The translations under genes were made by a program, and so were the position numbers. A DNA stretch of 64,000 bases from Bradyrhizobium barranii subsp. barranii (GTDB taxonomy: Bacteria; Pseudomonadota; Alphaproteobacteria; Rhizobiales; Xanthobacteraceae): assembly GCF_017565645.3 (NCBI RefSeq), contig NZ_CP086136.1, positions 7,609,501-7,673,500 on the forward strand. Direction: 5' to 3'. Below are positions 52,888 through 60,325 of this stretch, piece by piece. The notes beneath the pieces were generated by a model. It made no database searches and had not been told where the DNA came from. It was given only the letters and a program-made list of their open reading frames with translations. Each line of letters starts with the position of its first letter. Position 1 is the first letter of the stretch.

Positions 52888-54783
52888 CTAATGGATGATG
52901 GGGAGCCTAATCGTGAACAGCGCGCCGCCCGACGGCTGGTTCTCGGCGGCTATGGTGCCGTGATGGGCCTCGACGATGGTCTTGACGATTGCAAGCCCCA
53001 TACCCATGCCCTGAGGCTTGGTCGTGAAGAATGGATTGAAGATGCTCGCGAGGTCGCCGACCGCAATGCCCGAACCGGTGTCGGCGATCCGGATCTCGGC
53101 GTGGCCCCCGGCGCGCCCGGTCGATACGCTGACCTCGCGCTTCTTCATGTCCGCGTCGGAGACCGCATCCAACGCATTGATGATCAGGTTGAGAACGACC
53201 TGCTGCAGTTGCACGGGGTCGCCCTTGACGTGCAGCTCCGCAGCGGCCGGCGCGTAAGCCAGCGTGATCCGGCGCCCGTCGGCGAGCGCTGTCACCAGGC
53301 CAATTGCTTCCCGTACCGTGTCGTTCAGTTCGGTGTCCTTGATTTCAAACGGCCGCTTCTTCAGGACGCTGCGAAGCCTGCGGATGACCTCGGACGCCCG
53401 CTGATCGTCGCGCCTGATGTCGGCTAGAATCTGGCGGATCTCGTTGATGTCGGGTGAAGTGGCTTTGAGCATGAGCTCCGCCGTCTCGGCATTGGTCAGA
53501 ATGGAGCCGAGCGGCTGGTTCAGCTCGTGGGCAATCGACGTCGTCAACTCGCCGACGGCCGAGTACCGATTGGCGTGGGCGAGTTCGGTCAGGCGCTGTC
53601 GCGACTCGATCTCGGCCAATTGACGGCGATGGCGCTCGTTCAGAAGCCCGCCGATGAAGCCGGCCTGTATCAAAATCACGGCCGCGATCAGCAGCATCTG
53701 CCAGCTATAGCGATCCCAGAGGGTCGGCTCACGAAACAGGATCTCGCTGCCCGGCGGCAGATTGCTCTCGCTGATCCCCCAGCGCTGCAATTCCCGCCAA
53801 TCATATTTCGGCGGCCCGAATCCGATCGGCTCGTATTTGATACGGGCCGGCTTCTCGCCGCCGAGGATACGGATCGCGGCACTGACGGTCTTCGAACTGG
53901 TTTCGGCGACGGAGTGCATGGGCCCGCCGACGCTGGCGTCGCCGAAGAAAGGTTCCTGATACGAGAAGATCGGCGCGTTCGCGACAGCATGCAGCCTGTG
54001 CAGCGCGATATCGCCCTCGTGGACAATGCCGGCGGCATCGACCAACATCAGCCCCCAGAACAGCGCGGAATGAGGCGGAAGCGCCGATGCGCGCTTCAGG
54101 ATCTCCTCAAACGGCAGGTCCGAGTACCAGACGAGGTCGAGCCGGCCTTCCAGCGGCTTCAACTCCCGCTTCACCTCCTCAATCCAGAATTTCTCGAGGG
54201 GCGAGGCACCGACCACAATGGCAACCGTCTTGGTATCGGGCAAGAGCTTGAGAATGTTCTCGAAGGCCGCCACGAAATCATTGCGGACGGACACGACCAC
54301 GTCATTGTCGGTGAGATCCAGGCGGTTCACCAGCCGCTGTTCGACCACGGTCAGCACCGTTGGCGCTTCCGGAAAGAGCTTCGCACGGTATCTCTGCACG
54401 AACCGCGCCGCGGGTGCACCGATGCTCAGCACGATGTCGGGCGGCTTGCCCTGGTAGAGCGAACCGAGATATTCGACGAAGGGCGCTTCGGGGCCCGCAG
54501 TGTTGAAGCGCGCGCTGAGCAACGAGTGCTCCTGGACGTCGAGCGGCCAGGGCGATTGCCGCTCGAGCTCGACCTTGATGCTCCGCGCGTATTCACTCCA
54601 GGGGCGGAATTCGCGGCCGAAGGAATGCAGCACCAGCACGCGCTTGAGATCGCCGCGCGGGCTGCGCTCGACGGCACCGGTGGGCCCGGACAGGATGCAG
54701 GCGGCGAGCAGCAGGCCGAGACAGAGCACTGCGGCTGTGACTGGCCACGATTTGGCTGACGCAACGGTCACGTGCCCGCTCAT
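52888..54783 (-). CDS. Membrane sensor histidine kinase with ABC-type periplasmic binding domain
   Basis: 631 aa. The ATG at 54783 (GGGAGGTG upstream) begins an N-terminal membrane anchor (VTAAVLCLGLLLAACIL). Residues about 45-340 form a periplasmic domain of the ABC_sub_bind type (VLVLHSFGREFRPWSEYARSIK ... PDIVLSIGAPAARFV). A second TM (MLLIAAVILIQAGFIGGLL) and the kinase core follow: H-box SIAHELNQPLGSIL, N-box LNLIINALDAV, G-box DTGSGIAVGD and GMGMGLAIVKTIVEAHHG. No response regulator is adjacent. It lies 140 bp upstream of the DUF3300 gene on the same strand and may sense an envelope or solute signal for that cluster. Confidence 0.9.
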   Translation of the reverse strand: MSGHVTVASAKSWPVTAAVLCLGLLLAACILSGPTGAVERSPRGDLKRVLVLHSFGREFRPWSEYARSIKVELERQSPWPLDVQEHSLLSARFNTAGPEAPFVEYLGSLYQGKPPDIVLSIGAPAARFVQRYRAKLFPEAPTVLTVVEQRLVNRLDLTDNDVVVSVRNDFVAAFENILKLLPDTKTVAIVVGASPLEKFWIEEVKRELKPLEGRLDLVWYSDLPFEEILKRASALPPHSALFWGLMLVDAAGIVHEGDIALHRLHAVANAPIFSYQEPFFGDASVGGPMHSVAETSSKTVSAAIRILGGEKPARIKYEPIGFGPPKYDWRELQRWGISESNLPPGSEILFREPTLWDRYSWQMLLIAAVILIQAGFIGGLLNERHRRQLAEIESRQRLTELAHANRYSAVGELTTSIAHELNQPLGSILTNAETAELMLKATSPDINEIRQILADIRRDDQRASEVIRRLRSVLKKRPFEIKDTELNDTVREAIGLVTALADGRRITLAYAPAAAELHVKGDPVQLQQVVLNLIINALDAVSDADMKKREVSVSTGRAGGHAEIRIADTGSGIAVGDLASIFNPFFTTKPQGMGMGLAIVKTIVEAHHGTIAAENQPSGGALFTIRLPIIH

Positions 54784-54863
54784 CCACCTCCCCGGCGGCT
54801 TCGAACGGCCGCTCTCCGCGGTAACTCTAGCGGGAATTGCACGGCACCGACAGCCTATGACGG

Positions 54864-55277
54864 CTATTTCGCCAGGCAGCGGTGGTAGCGGATCTCCAGT
54901 TCTTCCATGCCCGGGAACAGGCGGACCAGGCTGTTGGAGTCCAGCTCCTTCAAATTGAACTGGACGCTGGACAGCATTATGTCGGTCGCACACGCAGCGA
55001 TGAGGTTAACGTACGGACCATTGTCCTTCCTCGCCTTGATCCGGCAGCGCGCGAACTTGCCGGTGATCTGGTCGCCGCTGATGATGAAGCCGCCGCCATA
55101 GGCGTCCGACATCTCGGTGAAGCCAAGCTGCGAGCCGTTGCGTGCAAACACCTTGGGGCAGTTGTCGGCATCAGTGACCCATGCGCCGTTGAGATCAAGC
55201 GCATCGGCACGGCCGGACGCCCCCAACATCGAGGCAAGCAACATCGCGCCCGGTGCAATCGCTCTTCGTGATCTCAT
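54864..55277 (-). CDS. Small exported protein of unknown function
   Basis: 137 aa with a Sec signal (RAIAPGAMLLASMLGASGRADA). The mature part begins LDLNGAWVTDADNCPKVF and contains FIISGDQITGKFARCRIK and IEIRYHRC-like segments; in the sequence the end reads MEELEIRYHRCLAK. Four cysteines in the mature protein could form disulfides. The DLNGAW...D..C start recalls small periplasmic proteins of lipocalin-like size, but no family is recognised. It lies between the HlyD-like gene (19 bp upstream) and the sensor kinase (80 bp downstream) on the same strand. Confidence 0.8.
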   Translation of the reverse strand: MRSRRAIAPGAMLLASMLGASGRADALDLNGAWVTDADNCPKVFARNGSQLGFTEMSDAYGGGFIISGDQITGKFARCRIKARKDNGPYVNLIAACATDIMLSSVQFNLKELDSNSLVRLFPGMEELEIRYHRCLAK

Positions 55278-55296
55278 GTCCTCGTCCCTCGCGCGC

Positions 55297-56529
55297 TCAG
55301 TGCCCGCTCAGCACCAGCGTCTGGATCGGCAGCAGCAACGCCTGTATGCGCAGCAGCAGGGCATGGACCAGGCCGACGCCGTCGACGACGTGCAGCGCGA
55401 TCTTCCGGCTGGTCGGGGTGTCCTTGGCGGAAATCTCTTCATGATTGCTGGTGTAGGCGTTGACGATGCAGCTCGAGCCCGGCGTCACGCCCTCGAGGCC
55501 GCCTTTGTAGAGCGGCTCCAGGAACACCAGGATCGTGCCGGGCCGAACGGCGTTCTGTGCTTCCAGCAACTGCTCGCCGGAGCGGAACTGGCCGGTGGCG
55601 ATGTAGTCCTGCACCGTCGTGATCACCATCGGGATGATGACCCACGGCTTCGAGATGCAGGTTGCCTCCGCCACCATGCCGGTCTTCATCACCTGGGCCT
55701 CGATCTGACCGAAGCCGGCCTGAAGGACCGATCGGCCGGCCTCCGTCGGAATCAGGATTCCCGCCGGCCGCATCAACTGGTTAACGACGTCGCCGGGGCG
55801 CACAAGGAACTGCTCGACGCGCCCGTCGACGCCGGCGCGGACGAGTGTCTTGTCGAGATCAACCTGGGCCTGATCAAGCGTCGCCTCGGCACTCGCCTTC
55901 TGCGCTGGAAGCGAGGTCGAAACCTGCAAGGCCGCCGACTGCCGCGCGGCCGTCGCGGCATCGATGCCGGACTGGCGCTGGTCGACCAGCACCTGGAGCT
56001 TTTCGATATCGCGCTGCGGCACGATGCCGGGATTTCGGCGCTGCAGCTCGGTCTTGACGTCGAGCTCGTCCTTGGCCTGCTGGTAATTCGCCTTCGCTTC
56101 GCCGATCTGCGCCTCGGCCTTGGCCACGTCAGCTTGTGCCGTCTGCATGGCGGCATCGACTTCGGCAATCTTGCGCCTGGCGGTCTCAAACGCGGCCTGC
56201 TGCTTCGAGGCGTCGAGCGTGAACAGCACGTCGCCCTTCTTCACCGGCGCGCTGAAGCCGAACTTGACCTCGGCCACGCGGCCCGAGCCTTCGGGCAGGA
56301 TCGGCACGGTGCGGAAATAGAGCGTTGCGTTGGATGTCGACGGATGGAAATAGAAGATCATGGTGATCAGCGACACCGTCAGCATCAGGCAGCCGGTAAT
56401 GCCCCAGCGCAGCTCGTACCAGATGGAGAAGAAGGTGATCTCCTTGCCAAAGCGCTTGCCCTGGACGTAGCGGCGGTAGAGATAGTCGGGCAGGATCGTC
56501 AGCAGCGAGCAGAACATCAGCTCAAACAT
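55297..56529 (-). CDS. HlyD-family membrane fusion protein (YiaV-like)
   Basis: 410 aa. An N-terminal membrane segment (WGITGCLMLTVSLITMIFYF) is followed by the barrel-sandwich region FGFSAPVKKGDVLFTLDASK, a long coiled alpha-hairpin (residues about 115-235, rich in Ala/Gln/Glu) and the returning lipoyl half VRAGVDGRVEQFLVRPGDVV. It pairs with the DUF3302 gene upstream, as in the yiaW-yiaV arrangement of enterobacteria. The ATG at 56529 overlaps the DUF3302 stop by 8 nt. No transporter with obvious pump motifs is adjacent, so its partner is unknown. Confidence 0.88.
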   Translation of the reverse strand: MFELMFCSLLTILPDYLYRRYVQGKRFGKEITFFSIWYELRWGITGCLMLTVSLITMIFYFHPSTSNATLYFRTVPILPEGSGRVAEVKFGFSAPVKKGDVLFTLDASKQQAAFETARRKIAEVDAAMQTAQADVAKAEAQIGEAKANYQQAKDELDVKTELQRRNPGIVPQRDIEKLQVLVDQRQSGIDAATAARQSAALQVSTSLPAQKASAEATLDQAQVDLDKTLVRAGVDGRVEQFLVRPGDVVNQLMRPAGILIPTEAGRSVLQAGFGQIEAQVMKTGMVAEATCISKPWVIIPMVITTVQDYIATGQFRSGEQLLEAQNAVRPGTILVFLEPLYKGGLEGVTPGSSCIVNAYTSNHEEISAKDTPTSRKIALHVVDGVGLVHALLLRIQALLLPIQTLVLSGH

Positions 56530-56980
56530 GGCTGTGCTCCTTCTCCTTCGCGGGCCCCGGCTTTTCCGCTGGAGGCGGCGTGTCGCCACCTGTAGGTCGC
56601 GGGCTGGCCTGCGTGGCCGCGTCGCTGTCTTCGGGCGTCGCATCCGCGATCTTCTCCACGGAATCGGCGATGCTGCGCAGCGGACCGCCGAAGTCGGGAA
56701 TGTCGATCATGGCCAGCAGCAGGCCTGCGATCCAGAAGATGTGCATGTGCGTGAAGAGCGAGATCAGGCCGAGCACGGCTACGAATTCGAATTGCAGTTT
56801 CTGCGACTTGTGCGCCATTCGCTCGGGCAGGCTGTGCAATTTCCAATAAAGAGTACCGACCCAGAGCACGGTGCCGATCAGGAAAATTCCCATCACGACC
56901 ATCAGCGGATCCGCCCCGCTTCCCGGTGCGAGATAGAACGGTAGATGATGCGGGGCCATCGGATGAAGCTGATCGCTCAA
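56522..56980 (-). CDS. DUF3302-family inner-membrane protein (YiaW-like)
   Basis: 152 aa with two hydrophobic segments (VVMGIFLIGTVLWVGTLYW and VAVLGLISLFTHMHIFWIAG) and a hydrophilic Pro/Thr-rich tail. MAHKSQKLQFEFVAVLGLISL is family-typical. A TTG at 56980 is preferred because GAGGAGAGAACG lies just upstream; the first ATG (56959) has no ribosome-binding site. It is the first gene of the minus-strand envelope cluster. Its function is unknown, but genes of this family accompany a HlyD-like partner. Confidence 0.82.
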   Translation of the reverse strand: MSDQLHPMAPHHLPFYLAPGSGADPLMVVMGIFLIGTVLWVGTLYWKLHSLPERMAHKSQKLQFEFVAVLGLISLFTHMHIFWIAGLLLAMIDIPDFGGPLRSIADSVEKIADATPEDSDAATQASPRPTGGDTPPPAEKPGPAKEKEHSHV

Positions 56981-57133
56981 CGTTCTCTCCTCGTCAGGCG
57001 CGTTTCCACTTGAATGCGTCGAAAGCAGTGTCGGTATCGGGTGGCGCAATTGCTTGATTTGGATCAACGGGCCTGGAACGGCCCCACCTAGCCTCGCCTG
57101 AAAGTTGACGTGCAACAACAGGAGCCGCCTGCC

Positions 57134-57586
57134 ATGCCCGGCATCGATGATCTCATCCCCAGCGCCACGCAGATCCGGAAAGAAGCAGCCCTCAAGGAGG
57201 CAGAGAAGGCCGACGAATATGCGCGCCTTGCCGCCGCCGCCGAAGCCGAGAAACACGCCCTCATTGAACGCCTCAGCAAGCCTTCTGGCAAGACCGAGGA
57301 CGAGAAGATCAAGCTCGCCTCGACGATCATCCAGCGTGCGGTGCGGAACGGCTTGACCGAAGTTCTGGTCTATCGCTTCCCCAACACGCTGTGCACCGAC
57401 AAGGGCCGCGCCATCAATCAGATGGAAGCGGGCTGGGAGAACACCCTGACCGGGATTCCGAAGGAAATCTTCCAGCTCTGGAGCGATTACCTGAAACCGC
57501 GCGGCTATCGAATCGCCTATCAGATCATCGATTTTCCAGGCGGTGTGCCCGGCGACATCGGGGTGACCATTTCCTGGGGTGATTGA
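57134..57586 (+). CDS. Conserved hypothetical protein
   Basis: 150 aa, soluble, without signal. The N-terminal third is a charged helix rich in Ala/Glu/Lys (KEAALKEAEKADEYARLAAA), likely a coiled coil. The rest is mixed alpha/beta (RNGLTEVLVYRFPNTLCTDK ... GIPKEIFQLWSDYLKPRGYRI). It ends 2 bp before the start of the split ppk2 gene, so the two were probably an operon. The ATG at 57134 is favoured by an upstream GGAG; a GTG at 57110 is in frame. No function is recognised. Confidence 0.8.
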   Translation: MPGIDDLIPSATQIRKEAALKEAEKADEYARLAAAAEAEKHALIERLSKPSGKTEDEKIKLASTIIQRAVRNGLTEVLVYRFPNTLCTDKGRAINQMEAGWENTLTGIPKEIFQLWSDYLKPRGYRIAYQIIDFPGGVPGDIGVTISWGD

Positions 57587-57588
57587 GC

Positions 57589-57690
57589 ATGGCCAAGGAC
57601 GCGCCCGTGGAGCGGATGAAGCGGAAGGACTATGAGAAGGAGCTCGAAAAACTCCAGGTCGAGTTGTGTCACCTTCAGGAATGGGTCAGA
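57589..57690 (+). pseudogene. ppk2: Polyphosphate kinase 2, 5' fragment (34 codons)
   Basis: Encodes MAKDAPVERMKRKDYEKEL and then LQVELCHLQEWVR, the typical PPK2 N-terminal helix. After codon AGA (57688-57690) the sequence enters an IS110-family element. The remaining codons resume at 59102-59105 in the same frame: joining GTC-AGA to GCC-CAG-AAA-CTG gives an uninterrupted WVRAQKLKVIIIFEGRD. This fragment alone cannot be functional. Confidence 0.9.
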
Positions 57691-57803
57691 TGGGGTATTC
57701 GGCCTGTTGCTGAGCCCCGCGTTAGCAGGGTGCTGCGCTTCAGGTTGATGATAAACGTGGTCTGTTTTCGAACAGCCACAAGCATCAGACGGAGAAGCGC
57801 AGC

Positions 57804-58841
57804 ATGAAACATTACGCTGGACTGGACGTGTCGGTCAAAGAGACGTCCCTGTGCATTGTCGACGAAACGGGCCGCATTTGCCGGGAAGCGAAGTTGGTGA
57901 GTCACCCGGACGATCTTCTTGCTGCACTCAACGATCCGATTTGGCGGTTTGATCGGATTGGGCTCGAGGCTGGACCGCTGTCGCAATGGCTGTTCAGCGG
58001 GCTGGCGGAGGCTGGCCTGCCGGTAATCTGCATCGAGACGCGACATGCCAAGGCGTTCCTCAAGGCGCAGGTGAACAAGAGCGACCGCAATGATGCGCGT
58101 GGCATTGCGCAGATGATGCGCGTCGGCTTGTTCCGGCCTGTCCACGTCAAGACCCTGATCAGCCAAAAGCGACGGGTCCTGCTTGCCGGTCGCAAGCTGC
58201 TTCAGGAGAAGGCCATTGCCATCGAGAATGACATTCGTGGGCTGTTACGCAACTTCGGCTTGAAGGTCGGAATTGTGGGGGTGATCGGCTTTGAACAACG
58301 TATCCACGAACTCGTCGGCGGTCAGCCGGAGCTGGCCGAACTCATGGAACCGCTTCTCGTCGCCCGACGCGTTTTACGCGAACAGTTCACACAACTGCAT
58401 CGCAAAGTGCTTCTACTTGCCCGGGAAAGCGAGGTCTGTCGTCGGTTGATGACGATCCCTGGTGTCGGCCCCGTCACGTCGCTGGCCTTTATCAGCACGA
58501 TCGACGTTCCCGCCCGCTTCAAGAGTTCGAAAGCCGTCGGGCCGTCCCTTGGATTGACGCCAGTTCTCAACCAGTCCGGCGAAAGCCACCGCATCGGCCG
58601 GATTTCGCTGTGCGGTGATGAAGCCATGCGAGCGCTACTCTATGAGGCCGCACAGGTCATGCTGACGCGGGTGCAGAAATGGTCCTGGCTCAAGGCGTGG
58701 GCCATGCAGATCGCCAAACGACGCGGGCAGCAGAAGGCGATCGTCGCTTTGGCGCGGCGGCTCGCCGTCATCATGCACCGCATGTGGAGCGACGGAACGG
58801 AATTCCGCTGGACACGGGAGGCCACGCCCGCGGCACAATAG
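57804..58841 (+). CDS. IS110-family DEDD transposase/recombinase
   Basis: 345 aa, full length. The N-terminal RuvC-like DEDD domain contains YAGLDVSVKETSLCIVDE (first Asp), GLEAGPLSQWL (Glu) and NKSDRNDARGIAQMM (Asp pair). The C-terminal Tnp2 domain includes IPGVGPVTSLAFISTI and a GLTPVLNQSGESHRIGRIS segment with the expected Ser. The enzyme uses a structured RNA encoded in the element's non-coding end to choose target and donor in this family. The ATG is at 57804 after AAGCGCAGC. Confidence 0.95.
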   Translation: MKHYAGLDVSVKETSLCIVDETGRICREAKLVSHPDDLLAALNDPIWRFDRIGLEAGPLSQWLFSGLAEAGLPVICIETRHAKAFLKAQVNKSDRNDARGIAQMMRVGLFRPVHVKTLISQKRRVLLAGRKLLQEKAIAIENDIRGLLRNFGLKVGIVGVIGFEQRIHELVGGQPELAELMEPLLVARRVLREQFTQLHRKVLLLARESEVCRRLMTIPGVGPVTSLAFISTIDVPARFKSSKAVGPSLGLTPVLNQSGESHRIGRISLCGDEAMRALLYEAAQVMLTRVQKWSWLKAWAMQIAKRRGQQKAIVALARRLAVIMHRMWSDGTEFRWTREATPAAQ

Positions 58842-58882
58842 TGCGACGCGCGGCCCACGCACCCGTTGTTTAGCGGGAGGAG

Positions 58883-59016
58883 GTCCCTCGCGGGACGATG
58901 GACGAGATGAGTTCGCTTTGGGCTCTTGTACGGTCGCGTCCTTGCGATCAGCACGCGAGTCAGATTGTTCCGTCTCGTTCTACTGATCCCATGCTGGGAG
59001 AGCCATACGGCTGATC
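58883..59016 (+). ncRNA. Candidate bridge (seek) RNA in the right end of the IS110/IS1111 element
   Basis: The right end can fold into three hairpins in series: GTCCC/GGGAC (58883-58896), GGACG/CGTCC (58900-58941) and GATCAGC/GCTGATC (58946-59016). The loop of the second contains TGGGCTCT (58919-58926), the exact complement of AGAGCCCA at the right insertion junction (59102-59109). It also contains GATGAGTT (58906-58913), close to the left-flank AATGGGTC. The loop of the third contains TCCCAT, which can pair with the element's left terminus. This is the layout expected of target- and donor-binding loops. Predicted by eye only. Confidence 0.55.
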
Positions 59017-59101
59017 CCGAAGAGAAGCACGGCCCCGCGAGCGGTACCGAACCCAAGGAGGCACCCAATCAAGCCCTTGACTAAATCCGGCCGAATAGAG
59101 A

Positions 59102-59803
59102 AGAGCCCAGAAACTGAAGGTGATCATCATCTTCGAGGGGCGCGACGCGGCCGGTAAGGGCGGGACCATCAAGGCGCTGACCGAAAAGGTGAGCCCGCGC
59201 GTGTTCCGTGTCTGCGCCCTGCCCGCGCCCTCCGACCGGCAGAAATCCCAGCTGTTCCTGCAGCGCTATATCGAGCAATTCCCGGCCGGCGGTGAGATCG
59301 TGATATTCGACCGCAGCTGGTACAACCGCGCCGGCGTTGAGTACGTCATGGGCTTCTGCTCGCCGACCGAACACAAGCGCTTCCTGGAATTGTGTCCGCT
59401 GGTCGAGAAATTCGCCGTGGACGCCGGCATCGTCCTGATCAAGCTCTGGCTCGAGGTCGGGATGGAGGAGCAGGAGCTCCGCTTCAAGGCGCGTATCGAG
59501 GATCCGCTGCGGCAGTGGAAGCTGAGCCCGATGGACACCGAGTCGTTCGGGCGCTGGTACGATTACTCGCGCGCGCGTGACACGATGTTCGAGGCGACCG
59601 ACACGAAGCATGCACCGTGGCGACTGATCCGCTCCGACGACAAGCGGCGAGCGCGGCTCAACGTCATCTCGCACATCCTGAGAACGATCCCTTACAAGAA
59701 GGTCAAGCGGGAGAAGGTCAAGCTGCCGCCGCGGTCCGACAAGGGACGTTACAACGACCAGGCGAGCCTGCGCGGCCTGAAGTTCGTCGAGGAACGCTAC
59801 TGA
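59102..59803 (+). pseudogene. ppk2: Polyphosphate kinase 2, 3' fragment
   Basis: About 233 codons carrying the catalytic core of a class I PPK2, which transfers phosphate between polyphosphate and nucleotides: Walker A FEGRDAAGKGGTIKAL, the lid-type RVCALPAPSDRQKSQ, Walker B FDRSWYNRAGVEYVMGF and a C-terminal IPYKKVKREKVKLPPR. Without the N-terminal 34 residues there is no normal start; an internal ATC/ATG-poor region makes rescue unlikely, although translation from a start inside the element (near 59120) cannot be excluded. The repaired gene would encode about 266 aa. A strong hairpin terminator follows. Confidence 0.9.
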
Positions 59804-59809
59804 AACGCG

Positions 59810-59837
59810 AAACGGGCTGCGATGACGCAGCCCGTTT
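59810..59837. terminator. Bidirectional intrinsic terminator
   Basis: AAACGGGCTGCG and CGCAGCCCGTTT form a perfect 12-bp stem with an ATGA loop between the convergent ppk2 fragment and the gene ending at 59859. The A and T runs at the stem ends suit termination in both directions. Confidence 0.8.
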
Positions 59838-59858
59838 AGCTTGAGTGCCCTCCCGGGC

Positions 59859-60302
59859 CTATTTCAGCCGGATCGTGACGCCGCCAACCGCAGCCGATAC
59901 TTCCGCGCCGACCCTCGGTCCACTGAGCTGAAGGATCACGCCATTGCCGTTCTGCAACTGCACGGCTCCGGCTCCCGCGGCGACGGCGCCGCCGGCTCCG
60001 CCCGCCGCGTAAGAGCCTTCGATCGACTGCGGACCCCTCAGATTGAGGGCGCGGCCGACAAACCTGGTCGTCGAAGCTCCGATCGTGAAACCGACGCTCA
60101 TGCCTGACACGGTGAAGGGATATTGTTTGCCCCGCAACACCAAAACACCCTCGCCGCCGCCGACGCCGACGATGAAGCCGCCCTTGGTGAAGACGACGGC
60201 AACCTGACCGGTCTCGGCACGCGACGGCGTGCTGAAGCCGGCAGCGGCCGCAAACGAGATGATCAAGGAGGCGGCGATGGCAGATTTCCTCATGACGTTC
60301 AT
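59859..60302 (-). CDS. Small exported protein of unknown function, paralogue of the gene at 49667
   Basis: 147 aa with a Sec signal (KSAIAASLIISFAAAAGFSTPSRA). The mature part mirrors the protein at 49667: VVFTKGGFIVGVGGGEGVL, RGKQYPFTVSGMSVGFTIGAS, IEGSYAAGGAGGAVAAG and NGNGVILQLSGPRVGAEVSAAVGGVTIRLK. Conserved Gly spacing suggests a small beta-barrel. The function is unknown. The ATG at 60302 follows AAAGGGGA. It lies 23 bp downstream of the AspT-type antiporter on the same strand and may be cotranscribed with it. Confidence 0.82.
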   Translation of the reverse strand: MNVMRKSAIAASLIISFAAAAGFSTPSRAETGQVAVVFTKGGFIVGVGGGEGVLVLRGKQYPFTVSGMSVGFTIGASTTRFVGRALNLRGPQSIEGSYAAGGAGGAVAAGAGAVQLQNGNGVILQLSGPRVGAEVSAAVGGVTIRLK

Positions 60303-60325
60303 TCCCCTTTGGTTGTTGCAACGGA

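Larger units (their letters stand above)
57691..59101 (+). mobile_element. IS110/IS1111-family insertion sequence, about 1411 bp, inserted in ppk2
   Basis: The ends are set by reconstruction of the interrupted ppk2 reading frame. Sub-terminal inverted repeats TATTCGGCC (57696-57704) and GGCCGAATA (59089-59097) are perfect 9-mers 4-5 nt inside the ends, a hallmark of the IS1111 group. At most a 3-bp AGA repeat is shared at the junctions, consistent with little or no target duplication. It holds one intact DEDD transposase, 113 bp of left-end and 260 bp of right-end non-coding DNA. Confidence 0.9.

Noticed and set aside
43648..59101. The two insertion sequences as ends of one composite transposon
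   Set aside because: They belong to different families (IS256 and IS110/IS1111) with unrelated ends and separate target junctions.
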